Below the pieces are notes generated by a model that saw only the letters and a program-made list of their open reading frames with translations, searched no databases and was not told the DNA's origin. From Inconstantimicrobium porci (GTDB lineage: Bacteria > Bacillota > Clostridia > Clostridiales > Clostridiaceae), in the NCBI RefSeq assembly GCF_009696465.1, contig NZ_VULX01000020.1, positions 1-46,167 on the forward strand: a DNA stretch of 46,167 nucleotides, in the 5' to 3' direction. The position numbers were made by a program, and so were the translations under genes. This document shows, one piece after another, positions 1-8,761 of the stretch (its first letter is position 1; each line of letters begins with the position of its first letter).

Positions 1-2
1 AT

Positions 3-236
3 GTCTGTAAAAATAATAGAAGGCTTTACGCAAATGATATAAAAAAAAGAAAATCTAAAACTGGTTATGTAAGTACCAAAACAATTTATACTTGTGAAAA
101 TTGTAATAACTGCAAATTTAAAGCTAGCTGTATAAAAGGACATAATTGTAAAACACCATTGGAACAGAGGACTAAAAGTCTCGAAACATCAAAGCAATTT
201 AATCAGAACATACAGGACGACATCTATTTAATTTAA
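3..236 (+). pseudogene. IS1182-family transposase, C-terminal remnant
   Basis: The frame is open from the left window edge to TAA at 234-236. It encodes the cysteine-rich C-terminal part of an IS1182-type DDE transposase: KSKTGYVSTKTIYTCENC, then NCKFKASCIKGHNCK, then PLEQRTKSLETSK. The CxxC...C...C pattern is the zinc-ribbon-like segment typical of this family. After the SLETSK region the family normally continues for many residues, but here it ends quickly in DDIYLI and a stop, so the 3' end is truncated or fused to unrelated DNA. The N-terminal part lies outside the window or is gone. Inactive remnant; the family assignment is from recognised motif patterns, not a search. Confidence 0.7.
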
Positions 237-359
237 AACAAACAGCATAAAATTATAAAAAAACTACATTTTTGATATAGTCTATTAAAGTGCGCTTATT
301 TTTAAATAGGTGTATTTTTTATGTAGAATTTAAAAAAATGTATATGAAAGAAGGAGCTT

Positions 360-402
360 GCCGCCAGCAGTTTTTAACTGCTAATGCGACAGCCCCTTTT
401 AC
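360..402 (-). terminator. Possible terminator of the XRE gene
   Basis: An inverted repeat (AGCAGTT, 3-base loop, AACTGCT) lies just downstream of the minus-strand XRE gene. It is followed on that strand by an AT-rich tract with T-runs. The stem is short, so the call is tentative. Confidence 0.3.
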
Positions 403-430
403 ACGTTGAATATTTATATGTCTAATATGT

Positions 431-1342
431 TTATTCCTCATCCTCTACAAGTGCCTTTTTTAAAGTACCTATACTCTTCATTATCTGTATACTCTCATCA
501 AACTGTGTCTCCGTTGACCATTTAGCATTGATGATACCTGTCAATAATTCAAGTATAGCTGTCTTTTGTTTTCTTGTAACTGATACACCATTTATAGTGT
601 AATCATTAAGAGAAAGTAATTGTGAAATTGTTTGTTCTTTCTCTGATTCAGTAGGTTTCATATTTAATTTTGTGAAAAACTCTGCTTTATCTACTCCAAG
701 TGCTTCTGCAAGTTGTTCAATAACAGGTATAGTAGGTCTCTGTCGTTCCCCAGATATAATCCTGTGTATGTAACTAGCTGATACCCCACTCTTCTCTTGA
801 AGTGCTCTAAAGCTTAGTCCTCTTGATTTTCTTAACTGGTCTATCCATACTCCGAAATCATTAGGTATATTTCTATTTAGTTTAGTTCTTAGATGTTTTA
901 ATTTCTTACTTAATTCTGTATTAAGTCTATCCTTATCAAATACCTGTAAAGAATTTATGTAAGTTAAAACCTCTTCTGACTTTAATTCCTTTTCAGCGGT
1001 TGAAATCACATTCTCAAGCTTTTCTACTGGAATATTCTCGTCATTTAATACATTAAGTATCTTTTTTAATGGTTCGGCTTTAGGATTTTCGTCACTCATA
1101 ACATCATTGTAAAACATATCCCACTTAGTACAGTTCTTTCCTTGTGCTTTTAGTGCATTTAATCTTACCTTAGAAATCTTTTTTCTATAATAAAATTGTA
1201 AACTTGGTTCTGAAAATTCCACATTTTTCACCGCATTATCAAACTCATCAAGTTTGTTAATATTCACCTTGCTTGGTGATTGATTTTCAAATTTACTCAT
1301 TCTCTGGTCAAATTCCTGTTTGTTTAATGTTAATTCCTTCAT
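431..1342 (-). CDS. XRE-family transcriptional regulator with long N-terminal extension
   Basis: A 303-aa cytoplasmic protein with a lambda-repressor-like helix-turn-helix at about residues 163-218 (IDQLRKSRGLSFRALQEKSG, SASYIHRIISGERQRP, IEQLAEALGV). The 160 residues before it are charged and helical and match nothing I recognise. About 80 residues follow the HTH. Start ATG at 1342 is preceded by a good AAAGGAG site. The HTH is central rather than N-terminal, which is common in accessory-element regulators where the extra domain senses a signal or partner. No partner gene is adjacent: downstream is the IS1182 remnant, upstream a long AT-rich spacer. DNA binding is well supported; target and signal are unknown. 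Confidence 0.75.
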   Translation of the reverse strand: MKELTLNKQEFDQRMSKFENQSPSKVNINKLDEFDNAVKNVEFSEPSLQFYYRKKISKVRLNALKAQGKNCTKWDMFYNDVMSDENPKAEPLKKILNVLNDENIPVEKLENVISTAEKELKSEEVLTYINSLQVFDKDRLNTELSKKLKHLRTKLNRNIPNDFGVWIDQLRKSRGLSFRALQEKSGVSASYIHRIISGERQRPTIPVIEQLAEALGVDKAEFFTKLNMKPTESEKEQTISQLLSLNDYTINGVSVTRKQKTAILELLTGIINAKWSTETQFDESIQIMKSIGTLKKALVEDEE

Positions 1343-1621
1343 TATTTTCCGTCTCCTTTTTTATCCGTATATAAAATACAGTCCCAATAACTTATTTTTA
1401 AAATACAACATATAAATATATTTTGTACTATATTTATATTGAATTCACATGCAAAATATGACTTTTTTTTCAAAAATAAATATGGTATTTTTATACAAGT
1501 GTGCATTATATGCAATAAATCTGAAAAGATTATATATGAATTATAGACTATTTAATAGATAATGTCTATATATATTTTAAAAAAAACGTAATTTATTAAG
1601 AATAAATAATATTTTATTAAA
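1343..1621. other. AT-rich divergent intergenic region
   Basis: Very AT-rich spacer between the minus-strand XRE gene and the plus-strand gene at 1754. It must hold the XRE promoter, but no convincing -35/-10 pair stands out. No ORF or RNA gene was recognised. Confidence 0.4.
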
Positions 1622-1690
1622 TATAGTCAACAAAGTTTAGTGAAATTAAAAAATAATAGTGCTGACAATAAAATATGTTGACTATATAAT
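1622..1690 (+). promoter_or_regulatory. Promoter with flanking 11-bp inverted repeat (operator-like)
   Basis: CTGACA (1662-1667), 17-bp spacer, TATAAT (1685-1690) is a good sigma-A promoter reading toward the gene at 1754. A perfect 11-bp inverted repeat, TATAGTCAACA (1622-1632) and TGTTGACTATA (1676-1686), has its right arm in the promoter spacer and its left arm upstream of the -35. This geometry suits repression by a looping or dimeric regulator, possibly the divergent XRE protein (inference). Confidence 0.55.
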
Positions 1691-1753
1691 ATAGTTGTTG
1701 AGATGATTCTTCATTTTTATTGGTTATAAATCAAATATACGGAGGTTTATATA

Positions 1754-2032
1754 ATGATGGAAATGAAAGAACAAGACATGATGAACGAGGAAGCTATTGC
1801 AAAGAAGGAAAAAGGACACAGCTCAAGAACTAGAAACAAATTAATCAAATTAGCTATTGAGGCTTGTGAACCAGAAGATAGATTCAATACATATAAGGTA
1901 TGCGAAAAATTAGCTGAAATTATGGTTGAAAGATATAAGGAAAGTACTTTAACTTATCAATCAGAAAGAATGGGCTTAGATACAACTAAGAAAATGATGA
2001 AGCATATCAATATGTATTTCTATAAGATGTAA
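1754..2032 (+). CDS. Small hypothetical protein
   Basis: A 92-aa charged, probably cytoplasmic protein with a good ribosome site (GGAGG at 1741-1745). Methionine-rich acidic N-terminus (MMEMKEQDMMNEEAIAKKEK), then a basic stretch (SRTRNKLIKLAIEA) and a helical C-terminal half ending in MYFYKM. No transmembrane segment or cysteine motif. I recognise no family. Its own promoter with an operator-like repeat and its position beside an XRE gene suggest a regulated accessory gene. The mini-IS begins 32 bp after its stop codon, so the gene is intact. Confidence 0.6.
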   Translation: MMEMKEQDMMNEEAIAKKEKGHSSRTRNKLIKLAIEACEPEDRFNTYKVCEKLAEIMVERYKESTLTYQSERMGLDTTKKMMKHINMYFYKM

Positions 2033-2064
2033 TCTTGGTAATAGCAAATGGGAAAAAACATAAT

Positions 2065-2623
2065 GGATTGGTTATAATTAATTAGACAGTAATTATTCGG
2101 TCGTGATATAATATAAAAAATTGTGAAAAAGGAGAAGAATATCATAAAGCAGGCAGCGCTGATAATGGCACGAAAATAGAAATAATATTATCTAATAAAA
2201 AAAAGTACAGTATCAGCGCAATGTGCAGAGTTTTAAATATTCCTAGAAGCTTAGTATATTATAAAAGGAAAATTAGAGTATGCAATACTAAACTTGAAAA
2301 TGCAATTATTTCAATATTTAGAGAAAGTAAAAATAACATTATTGATGAAATTCTAGAAACATTTGAAATACAAAGATCTTTAAGTAAGAAAGGCTGTCCT
2401 TATGACAACGCCGTGGCGGAAGCTGGATATAAAATAATAAAAACAGAATTTGCATTCAATAGAATTTTTAATAGTTTAGAAGAACTTAAGTTAGAATTAA
2501 GAAGTTATGTATTATGGTATAACAATAAACGCATTCATAGTTCTTTAAACTATATGACTCCAGTTGAGTATAGACTTGCAAATATGACCGAATAAAAAAT
2601 GTATTAAAAAGTGTTGACAATCC
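2065..2623 (+). mobile_element. 559-bp internally deleted IS3/IS150-type element (copy 1)
   Basis: The ends are GGATTGGTTATAATTAATTA and, on the other strand, GGATTGTCAACACTTTTTAA, sharing the terminal GGATTG typical of IS3-group inverted repeats. The interior encodes only a shortened OrfB. A second copy of identical length (559 bp) lies inverted at 15208-15766. No 3-4 bp target duplication is visible (AAT on the left, AAA on the right). Both copies carry the same internal deletion, so the deleted form was itself copied, presumably by transposase supplied in trans, making it a non-autonomous element. Confidence 0.85.
2221..2595 (+). pseudogene. IS3/IS150-type transposase OrfB, internally deleted
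   Basis: A 124-aa product joining an OrfB N-terminal piece (MCRVLNIPRSLVYYKRK) to the C-terminal end of the rve integrase domain (SLSKKGCPYDNAVAEAG, then YVLWYNNKRIHSSLNYMTPV). The normal OrfB is roughly 270-290 aa. The stretch with the first two acidic catalytic residues of the DDE triad is missing, so the protein cannot be an active transposase. The frame has nevertheless stayed open and encodes the same 124 residues as the copy at 15236-15610, consistent with recent duplication. No OrfA remains. Confidence 0.85.
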
Positions 2624-3005
2624 AAAGTCTCTACATAATTTAAATCTTGATTGTTTTGCCATAATTATATCATCTCCATAAATTAAAGATTGCCGCGATA
2701 AAATTAAGCCTGTAGTTAATATATCATATATTTTTTAATTTTAAATGAAAATCATTATCTCCTAAAAATATTTAAAATTAATAATTTAGAATATCATCTA
2801 AATTATATTCTAATATGCTGCCGGAAGATAAAACTTATATAAATGAATAATTTCTGTAAAATTCACATAAATAAAGAACTTCCATCATGCTGAATATTTA
2901 AAGTACGAAATAAGTTTAAGAAAACTTTACATTAATATAAATAAAAAACGTTATATTTTTAATGAAATTAAAATTTCAACTATATTTAGGTCTTTGCAAA
3001 TAGTA
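2624..3005. other. AT-rich spacer with a Fur-box-like site
   Basis: No gene was recognised. TTAAATGAAAATCATTATC at 2741-2759 matches the classical Fur consensus at 15 of 19 positions. No intact gene follows it before enolase, so it may be the leftover promoter region of a deleted iron-regulated gene. Confidence 0.35.
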
Positions 3006-3034
3006 TTGATAATCAATTTCAATCTTGCTACAAT
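3006..3034 (+). promoter_or_regulatory. Enolase promoter
   Basis: TTGATA (3006-3011), 17-bp spacer, TACAAT (3029-3034), about 27 bp before the eno start. The -35 lies in a short perfect palindrome, TTGATAATCAA (3006-3016). A strong AAGGAGG site precedes the ATG. Confidence 0.6.
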
Positions 3035-3057
3035 GAACTCATCAAAAGGAGGTATGA

Positions 3058-4356
<1,299 letters not shown>

Positions 4357-4478
4357 TAAAGATAATAGATCATAGAAATAGTATAACTTCAAATATTTTT
4401 TAACTTCAAATATATAAGCTTTTTTGTACACACAGCAAAGAAGCATCAATAAATTCCTTTACGATAATTATTTATATA

Positions 4479-4528
4479 AGAACCTCACTATATAGAATGC
4501 ACACGCTATACAGTGAGGTTCTATTTTT
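4479..4528 (+). terminator. Rho-independent terminator after eno
   Basis: AGAACCTCACT (4479-4489) pairs with AGTGAGGTTCT (4512-4522), with further partial pairing in the loop, followed by ATTTTTAT. The arms are long, so it may also work on the other strand. Confidence 0.85.
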
Positions 4529-4581
4529 ATCATTAAAATTATAGACATAAAATCAAAAATAAAATACATATAAAATTCTAG

Positions 4582-4610
4582 TTGATAATGATTATCAATT
4601 ATTATATAAT
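4582..4610 (+). promoter_or_regulatory. Promoter with overlapping Fur-family operator
   Basis: TTGATA (4582-4587), 17-bp spacer, TATAAT (4605-4610). The palindrome TTGATAATGATTATCAA (4582-4598) covers the -35 and most of the spacer. Read in GATAAT-type hexamers it matches the Fur consensus at 14 of 19 positions. Bound repressor would exclude RNA polymerase, so the ZIP gene is probably derepressed when the metal is scarce. A Zur or MntR-like regulator is the alternative. Confidence 0.7.
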
Positions 4611-4630
4611 TTAATAAAGAGGTGACGTGT

Positions 4631-5416
4631 ATGAATAAAAATGTAGCAATAGGTTTATTAATTCCAATTTTAGGTACTTCATTAGGAGCTGCCTGTGTGT
4701 TTTTTATGAAGAATGAACTAAATGAACTTTTAAATAAAATCCTTCTTGGATTTGCAGCAGGAATAATGGTGGCAGCATCAGTTTGGTCTCTACTTATTCC
4801 ATCAATAAATATGAGTGCTTACATGGGTAAGTTTGCATTTGTTCCTGCAGCAGTTGGTTTTATGGTAGGAGTAGTATTTATACTTGCCATTGATAAATTA
4901 GTTCCTCATCTTCACCAAAATGCTGACAAGCCTGAAGGTATACAAAATAGTCGTATTCAAAAAGTTACAATGCTCGTTTTAGCAGTTGTAATTCATAATA
5001 TTCCAGAAGGAATGGCAGTAGGGGTAGTTTTTGCAGGTGTAATTACTAATAGTGGTATGGTTACATTGGCTGGAGCACTTGCACTTTCTATAGGTATTGC
5101 TATTCAGAACTTCCCAGAAGGCGCTATAATTTCAATGCCACTTAGAGCTGAGGGAGTTAGCAAAAGTAAATCATTTATATATGGTGTATTATCAGGAATA
5201 GTAGAACCAATAGCAGCAATACTTACAATAGTTTTCTCAAGTGTACTTGTACCTATTATGCCATCACTATTAGCATTTGCAGCAGGTGCAATGATTTATG
5301 TAGTTGTAGAAGAATTAATCCCTGAAGCATCAGTTGGAGAACATTCAAACTTAGCAACAATAGGATTCTCAGTAGGATTTGTATTAATGATGATTTTAGA
5401 TGTAGCACTTGGATAA
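4631..5416 (+). CDS. ZIP-family divalent metal transporter (ZupT-like)
   Basis: A 261-aa polytopic membrane protein with about eight hydrophobic segments, probably importing Zn2+ or Fe2+. The two ZIP signature helices are clear: LVLAVVIHNIPEGMAVGVVF and IGIAIQNFPEGAIISM, whose H, N, E and P residues form the binuclear metal site. The cytoplasmic loop before the first (VPHLHQNADKPEG) is short and His-containing. I chose ATG at 4631, with GAGGTG 6-7 bp upstream; a GTG at 4622 lies inside that ribosome site. Single gene, own promoter with a Fur-type operator, terminators on both sides. The metal cannot be fixed from sequence; the operator favours iron or zinc. Confidence 0.9.
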   Translation: MNKNVAIGLLIPILGTSLGAACVFFMKNELNELLNKILLGFAAGIMVAASVWSLLIPSINMSAYMGKFAFVPAAVGFMVGVVFILAIDKLVPHLHQNADKPEGIQNSRIQKVTMLVLAVVIHNIPEGMAVGVVFAGVITNSGMVTLAGALALSIGIAIQNFPEGAIISMPLRAEGVSKSKSFIYGVLSGIVEPIAAILTIVFSSVLVPIMPSLLAFAAGAMIYVVVEELIPEASVGEHSNLATIGFSVGFVLMMILDVALG

Positions 5417-5451
5417 GAAGAAATTTTGATAAATGAGCTTAAATAATTTAT

Positions 5452-5508
5452 AAAGTGATTGTATCAATAATGATTAAGATATCATTATTAGTACAATCAC
5501 TTTTTTTG
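5452..5508 (+). terminator. Terminator after the ZIP gene
   Basis: AAAGTGATTGTA and TACAATCACTTT form long arms enclosing a second pairing (ATAATGA with TCATTAT), followed by a T-run at 5501-5507. Confidence 0.85.
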
Positions 5509-5715
5509 AATATTTATAAATTTAATATTATATGTTGAATTTCAACTTTGTAAAGTTTATGCCAAGTGAGTATGTACTAAAATATAATAGAGTTTAATGA
5601 AAGAAGAAAAAATAGAATTTATAGAATAGTTATTTAGAAATCAACTATTTTTAATGGTTCTTTTTTATACTATAAATTTAATAAACGTTATATATATTTA
5701 ATATATAGTATTCTA

Positions 5716-6281
5716 GGAGCTCAATTTGGGGACTTAACAGATGAAAAATCAATCCTTTTAGATGAACAGATGGTTAGTGGTAGGATAGAGGATATTATTG
5801 GAGTTTGTGCTAGGACTTCAACAAAGTACAATGAAGTGTCTAAAAAAATAGTTATTTATAATGATGAAGAAGATATACAAACATCTGAAAAATATAAAAA
5901 TCAAGATAGTGATAACTCTAATAATTCTGATAATCTTTTTAATGCATTTGAACCGAAGTGGAGTTTAAATGATATCTATTTAAATGAAGGATCAAAAAAT
6001 AATATATTAACTGCTCTTGCTATGATTAAGTATAGAGAAAAACTTTTTAATGAGTGGAATATAAAAGGAAATAAAAACGATGGTAGAGCATTATGTTTAA
6101 ACTTTTGGGGTAATCCTGGTACTGGAAAAAGTATGACTGCAGAAGGTGTGGCAAATTACCTGAATAAGAAAATACTTATAGTTAATTATCCTGAATTAGA
6201 ATCCAAATATGTAGGTGAAACACCTAAAAATATAAAAAAGGTTTTCGAAAAGGCTAAAAAAGAAGATGCAGTAATTGTTTT
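5716..6281 (+). pseudogene. AAA+ ATPase, N-terminal part, cut by an IS66 element
   Basis: The frame is open from before 5716 and runs into the IS66 end at 6282, stopping at TAA 6283-6285. Residues include NFWGNPGTGKSMTAEGVANY (Walker A, GNPGTGKS) and ESKYVGETPKNIKKVFEKAK, a pore-loop-like segment of FtsH/Vps4/spastin-type AAA+ ATPases. The frame ends at EDAVIVL, exactly where the family continues with the Walker B aspartates (FIDEAD). Walker B, sensor and lid regions are missing and do not reappear after the IS. An ATG at 5770 is possible, but homologous-looking sequence (ILGAQFGDLTDEKSILLDEQ) extends upstream, so the 5' end is also uncertain. Inactive. Confidence 0.75.
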
Positions 6282-6974
6282 GTAAACGGTAAATAATGCG
6301 TACCTGTACAAAAAAATAAAGCTGCCAGCGATGGCAGCTTTTATCGGTTAGTTTTTCTACATTCTTGTGGCAGTTTATCTGACCATGGTAGAAGATCATC
6401 TAAAAATTCTAGATTTTAATAGCTTTTTTCTGCTCTATAGCCAATCCCTCCATTAACCATTTAAATTGTTGAGATGAAATAGATTTTACTTCAGATTCAT
6501 TTCTCGGCCGTTATCACCTTCAAAACTGTAGAAAGGAGATTTTCAGAAGTACTATTAGAAAGCTCTAATATATTATTTCCAACATGAAGAATCATGTCTG
6601 CTTTATAAGAAGGCGTATCTATTGAAGAATCAATAGGGGCGGGAAGTTGTACAAATTTTGTATTGCTCTGAATTTTAGTATCTTTCATAATATCAAATAC
6701 AGTATTTCTTACTTTGCGTTGCCAATAATAAAATGACTTGCTACTAATATTATTTTCACTACACCAAGCCGTAACGGTTTTGCCGCTACTTCGGCATTCC
6801 TTTATGATAGCTGTCCATTTCATTAGACGCATTTCATGAGTACTTTTATCCATAATACAAGTACCTCCAAAAAACTAGTTTAGCCACTTTGAAAAACTAT
6901 TAGTTTTTTAAAGCTTACGCTAATTATCTCAAAAAAACTAAAGTTATTCGAGGTACCTATGTTTTACCGTTTAC
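6282..6974 (-). mobile_element. Internally deleted IS66-family element
   Basis: The ends are GTAAACGGTAAATAATGCGT (left) and GTAAACGGTAAAACATAGGT (right, reverse strand), a typical IS66 terminal repeat. Inside, on the minus strand, tnpA is complete (6497-6853). The start of tnpB (MNLK) is joined out of frame to its C-terminal end (FKWLMEGLAIEQKKAIK), which is followed directly by the last codons of tnpC (LEFLDDLLPWSDKLPQECRK region). Most of tnpB and tnpC is therefore deleted. A hairpin with T-run (AAGCTGCCA...TGGCAGCTTTT) sits near the left end. The 8-bp flanks (ATTGTTTT and ATATCTTT) do not match, so there is no clean target duplication. Confidence 0.8.
6497..6853 (-). CDS. tnpA: IS66 accessory protein TnpA
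   Basis: A 118-aa TnpA-type protein of IS66 elements: MRLMKWTAIIKECRSSGKTV, WCSENNISSKSFYYWQRKVR (HTH segment), C-terminal beta-rich part with ILELSNSTSENLLSTVLKVI. Ribosome site GGAGG just upstream of ATG 6853. Full length for the family and uninterrupted, but its partners tnpB and tnpC are deleted from this copy, so it can act only with a complete IS66 elsewhere. Confidence 0.85.
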   Translation of the reverse strand: MDKSTHEMRLMKWTAIIKECRSSGKTVTAWCSENNISSKSFYYWQRKVRNTVFDIMKDTKIQSNTKFVQLPAPIDSSIDTPSYKADMILHVGNNILELSNSTSENLLSTVLKVITAEK

Positions 6975-7046
6975 ATATCTTTTGCCTCCTTTCTTAAAAA
7001 AGTGCAAAAAAATAAGCACCTATTAAGTGCTTACTAAAAATATTTT

Positions 7047-7292
7047 TTAATTTAGATACCATTTATTACCACAATTTTGACAAATACAAACTGTTCTATT
7101 TTTATATTTAATATTATTAGTTCCTTTTCGTTTTCCTACTAAAAGCCACAAACCACATGTGCAAAGTATTAAGCATAATCTTCCAATACTCCATAAACAA
7201 CCGGTTTTTCTTAATTTAGCTTTTCCACCTACCATTTCAGTTTGTACACTAACATTTTCACTACCACATCTTGCACATTTCACATTGACCAC
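7047..7292 (-). CDS. Small zinc-ribbon membrane protein (LITAF-like layout)
   Basis: An 81-aa protein with two knuckles, CARCGS at residues 6-9 and CICQNCG near the C-terminus, separated by a strongly hydrophobic stretch (LWSIGRLCLILCTCGLWLLV) followed by a basic GKRKG. The arrangement CxxC, hydrophobic insertion, CxxC matches the LITAF-type fold, in which a zinc ribbon is pinned to the membrane by an in-plane helix. That comparison is by layout only. Ribosome site is AAGGGGTGG before ATG 7292. It follows, 46 bp downstream and on the same strand, a truncated ORF. Similar small proteins occur in phages and mobile elements; function unknown. Confidence 0.6.
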   Translation of the reverse strand: MVNVKCARCGSENVSVQTEMVGGKAKLRKTGCLWSIGRLCLILCTCGLWLLVGKRKGTNNIKYKNRTVCICQNCGNKWYLN

Positions 7293-7338
7293 CCCTTTTA
7301 TTGTTCAGTACAAAAATTATACAACTTATAGGATATTT

Positions 7339-7461
7339 TTACAATTGTTTTAATTTATTATTCCATTCTTCGATAAGTTTTAAATCTTCTTCGCTTTCTT
7401 TTTTTAGACTATATTGTTTTTGCATTTCCTTATAAAACTTACGTTGTTCTTTATCTTGCAT
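7339..7461 (-). pseudogene. Truncated small charged ORF next to IS66 end
   Basis: A 40-residue highly charged helical product (MQDKEQRKFYKEMQKQYSLK, ending IEEWNNKLKQL). The frame stays open upstream of the ATG right up to the IS66 end at 7468, and no ribosome site precedes the ATG. It is therefore best read as the C-terminal remnant of a longer gene cut by the IS, formerly upstream of the zinc-ribbon gene. Family not recognised. Confidence 0.4.
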
Positions 7462-7467
7462 TTTAGA

Positions 7468-7985
7468 GTAAACGGTAAATAATGCGTACCTGTACAAAAA
7501 AATAAAGCTGCCAAGCGATGGCAGCTTTTATCGGTTAGCTTTTCTACATTCTTGTGGCAGTTTATCTGACCATGGTAGAAGATTATCTAAAAATTCTAGA
7601 TTTTTATCTTCCATATGTTTTGGTATTTCAGTAAGAAGATATTCAAATCCTTTTCCTGTTTCTGATTTAGGTAGCACAAACCTTTTATTCTTTTTTACCC
7701 ACGCAAAGAAAGCCTCAACCATAGGTTTTATTGTCAACTCTCTCTGTCTTTGACGTTCCTCTGGTGGGAGCTCACTTAATGAACCTTCTATATTATAAAT
7801 AGCGGCTATTTATTTTAAAGCATCATATGCAGGAGTACCCTTAGATTTTTCTTTGCCAAGTGATTTTACAACATTAGCAAATCTACGTCTTGCATGACTC
7901 CAACAACCTGCAATCTTCAAGTCTTCACGCTCATTCTCTAAAGTATGATAAACTTGGTATCCTTCTTTCTTGCCAACTTCTTACA
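7468..7985 (-). pseudogene. IS66 transposase TnpC, C-terminal remnant with element end
   Basis: 7468-7530 repeats the left end of the 6282 element almost exactly (GTAAACGGTAAATAATGCGT, then the same hairpin). The minus-strand frame from about 7985 reads IAGCWSHARRRFANVVKSLG (the conserved IS66 CWSHARRxF segment) and GTPAYDALK, then hits TAA before IAAIYNIEGSLSELPPEERQ, resuming in frame to ITEIPKHMEDKNLEFL-like sequence and LPQECRKANR-stop. The in-frame stop and missing 5' two thirds make it inactive. The other element end is absent. Length and order identify it as the last third of TnpC. Confidence 0.8.
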
Positions 7986-8070
7986 ATAAGAAGTGTCCTT
8001 AAATATGCATTATGCCCTATACGTTAATTTAACCTTTCACTTCTGTAACATTCCACCACTTTTTCCATGT

Positions 8071-8088
8071 TATAATTACCATAAAGGA
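8071..8088 (+). promoter_or_regulatory. -10 element and ribosome site of bceR-like gene
   Basis: TATAAT at 8071-8076 has no good -35 at 17 bp. AAGGAG at 8083-8088 is placed for ATG 8099 and would be too close (1 bp) to a TTG at 8090, which decides the start. Confidence 0.4.
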
Positions 8089-8098
8089 GTTGAGCGGT

Positions 8099-8761
8099 AT
8101 GAAGAAGATTCTTATTGTTGAGGATGACAAGATTATTTGCGAAGAGCTTAAGGAATTATTGAATAATGCAGGTTATGATGCTTGTATGCTTGAGGCGTTT
8201 AATAATGCTAAAGATAGAATACTTGAAATTAAGCCTAATCTTATTTTACTTGATATAAACATTCCCTTTTTAAATGGTGAGCTGCTGCTTAAGGACCTGA
8301 GGAAGGAATCTGATGTGCCTGTTATCATGGTAACAAGCAAGAATACTGAGGTTGATGAGGTCTTATCCATGAGTTATGGTGCTGATGATTTTATCACTAA
8401 GCCTTATAATCCTACAATCCTGCTTTTAAGGGTGGCTGCTGTACTTAAGAGATATGATAAACATAGCGACAATCTTGTGTATAGAGACATGGTGATTAAT
8501 CCATCAAAAGGGACACTGGGCAGAGGTGACAATGAGGTGCTGCTTACTAAAAATGAGATGATTGTTTTTATGTATCTATTTAATCATGTGGGCAAGATAG
8601 TAACAAGAGACGAGTTGATGACAGATTTGTGGAATAATAATGAGTACATTAATGATAATGCATTAACTGTTAATGTCAGCAGGCTTCGAGGAAAGCTTAA
8701 GGATATTGGTTATGAAGATGCCATCGAGACAAGGAAAGGACAGGGGTATATTTTATTATGA
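8099..8761 (+). CDS. bceR: OmpR-family response regulator, BceR-like
   Basis: A 220-aa cytoplasmic response regulator. Receiver domain at residues 1-115 with the acidic pair D9/D10, phospho-acceptor D52 (LLDINIPFLNG) and K101 (ITKPYN). OmpR/PhoB winged helix at about 130-220 (LTKNEMIVFMYLFNHVGKIV, ALTVNVSRLRGKL, ETRKGQGYIL). Its stop overlaps the kinase start (ATGA), so the pair is translationally coupled. Followed by an ABC transporter of the BceAB type, it belongs to the peptide-antibiotic sensing and detoxification modules of Firmicutes. The symbol is by family analogy. Probable target: the TTACA-N4-TGTAA site before the transporter genes. Confidence 0.88.
   Translation: MKKILIVEDDKIICEELKELLNNAGYDACMLEAFNNAKDRILEIKPNLILLDINIPFLNGELLLKDLRKESDVPVIMVTSKNTEVDEVLSMSYGADDFITKPYNPTILLLRVAAVLKRYDKHSDNLVYRDMVINPSKGTLGRGDNEVLLTKNEMIVFMYLFNHVGKIVTRDELMTDLWNNNEYINDNALTVNVSRLRGKLKDIGYEDAIETRKGQGYILL

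Noticed and set aside
8020-8053. Possible second BceR box before bceR (TTAAC...TGTAA)
   Set aside because: The spacing between the halves is far from the 4 bp required, and the left half lacks TTACA.
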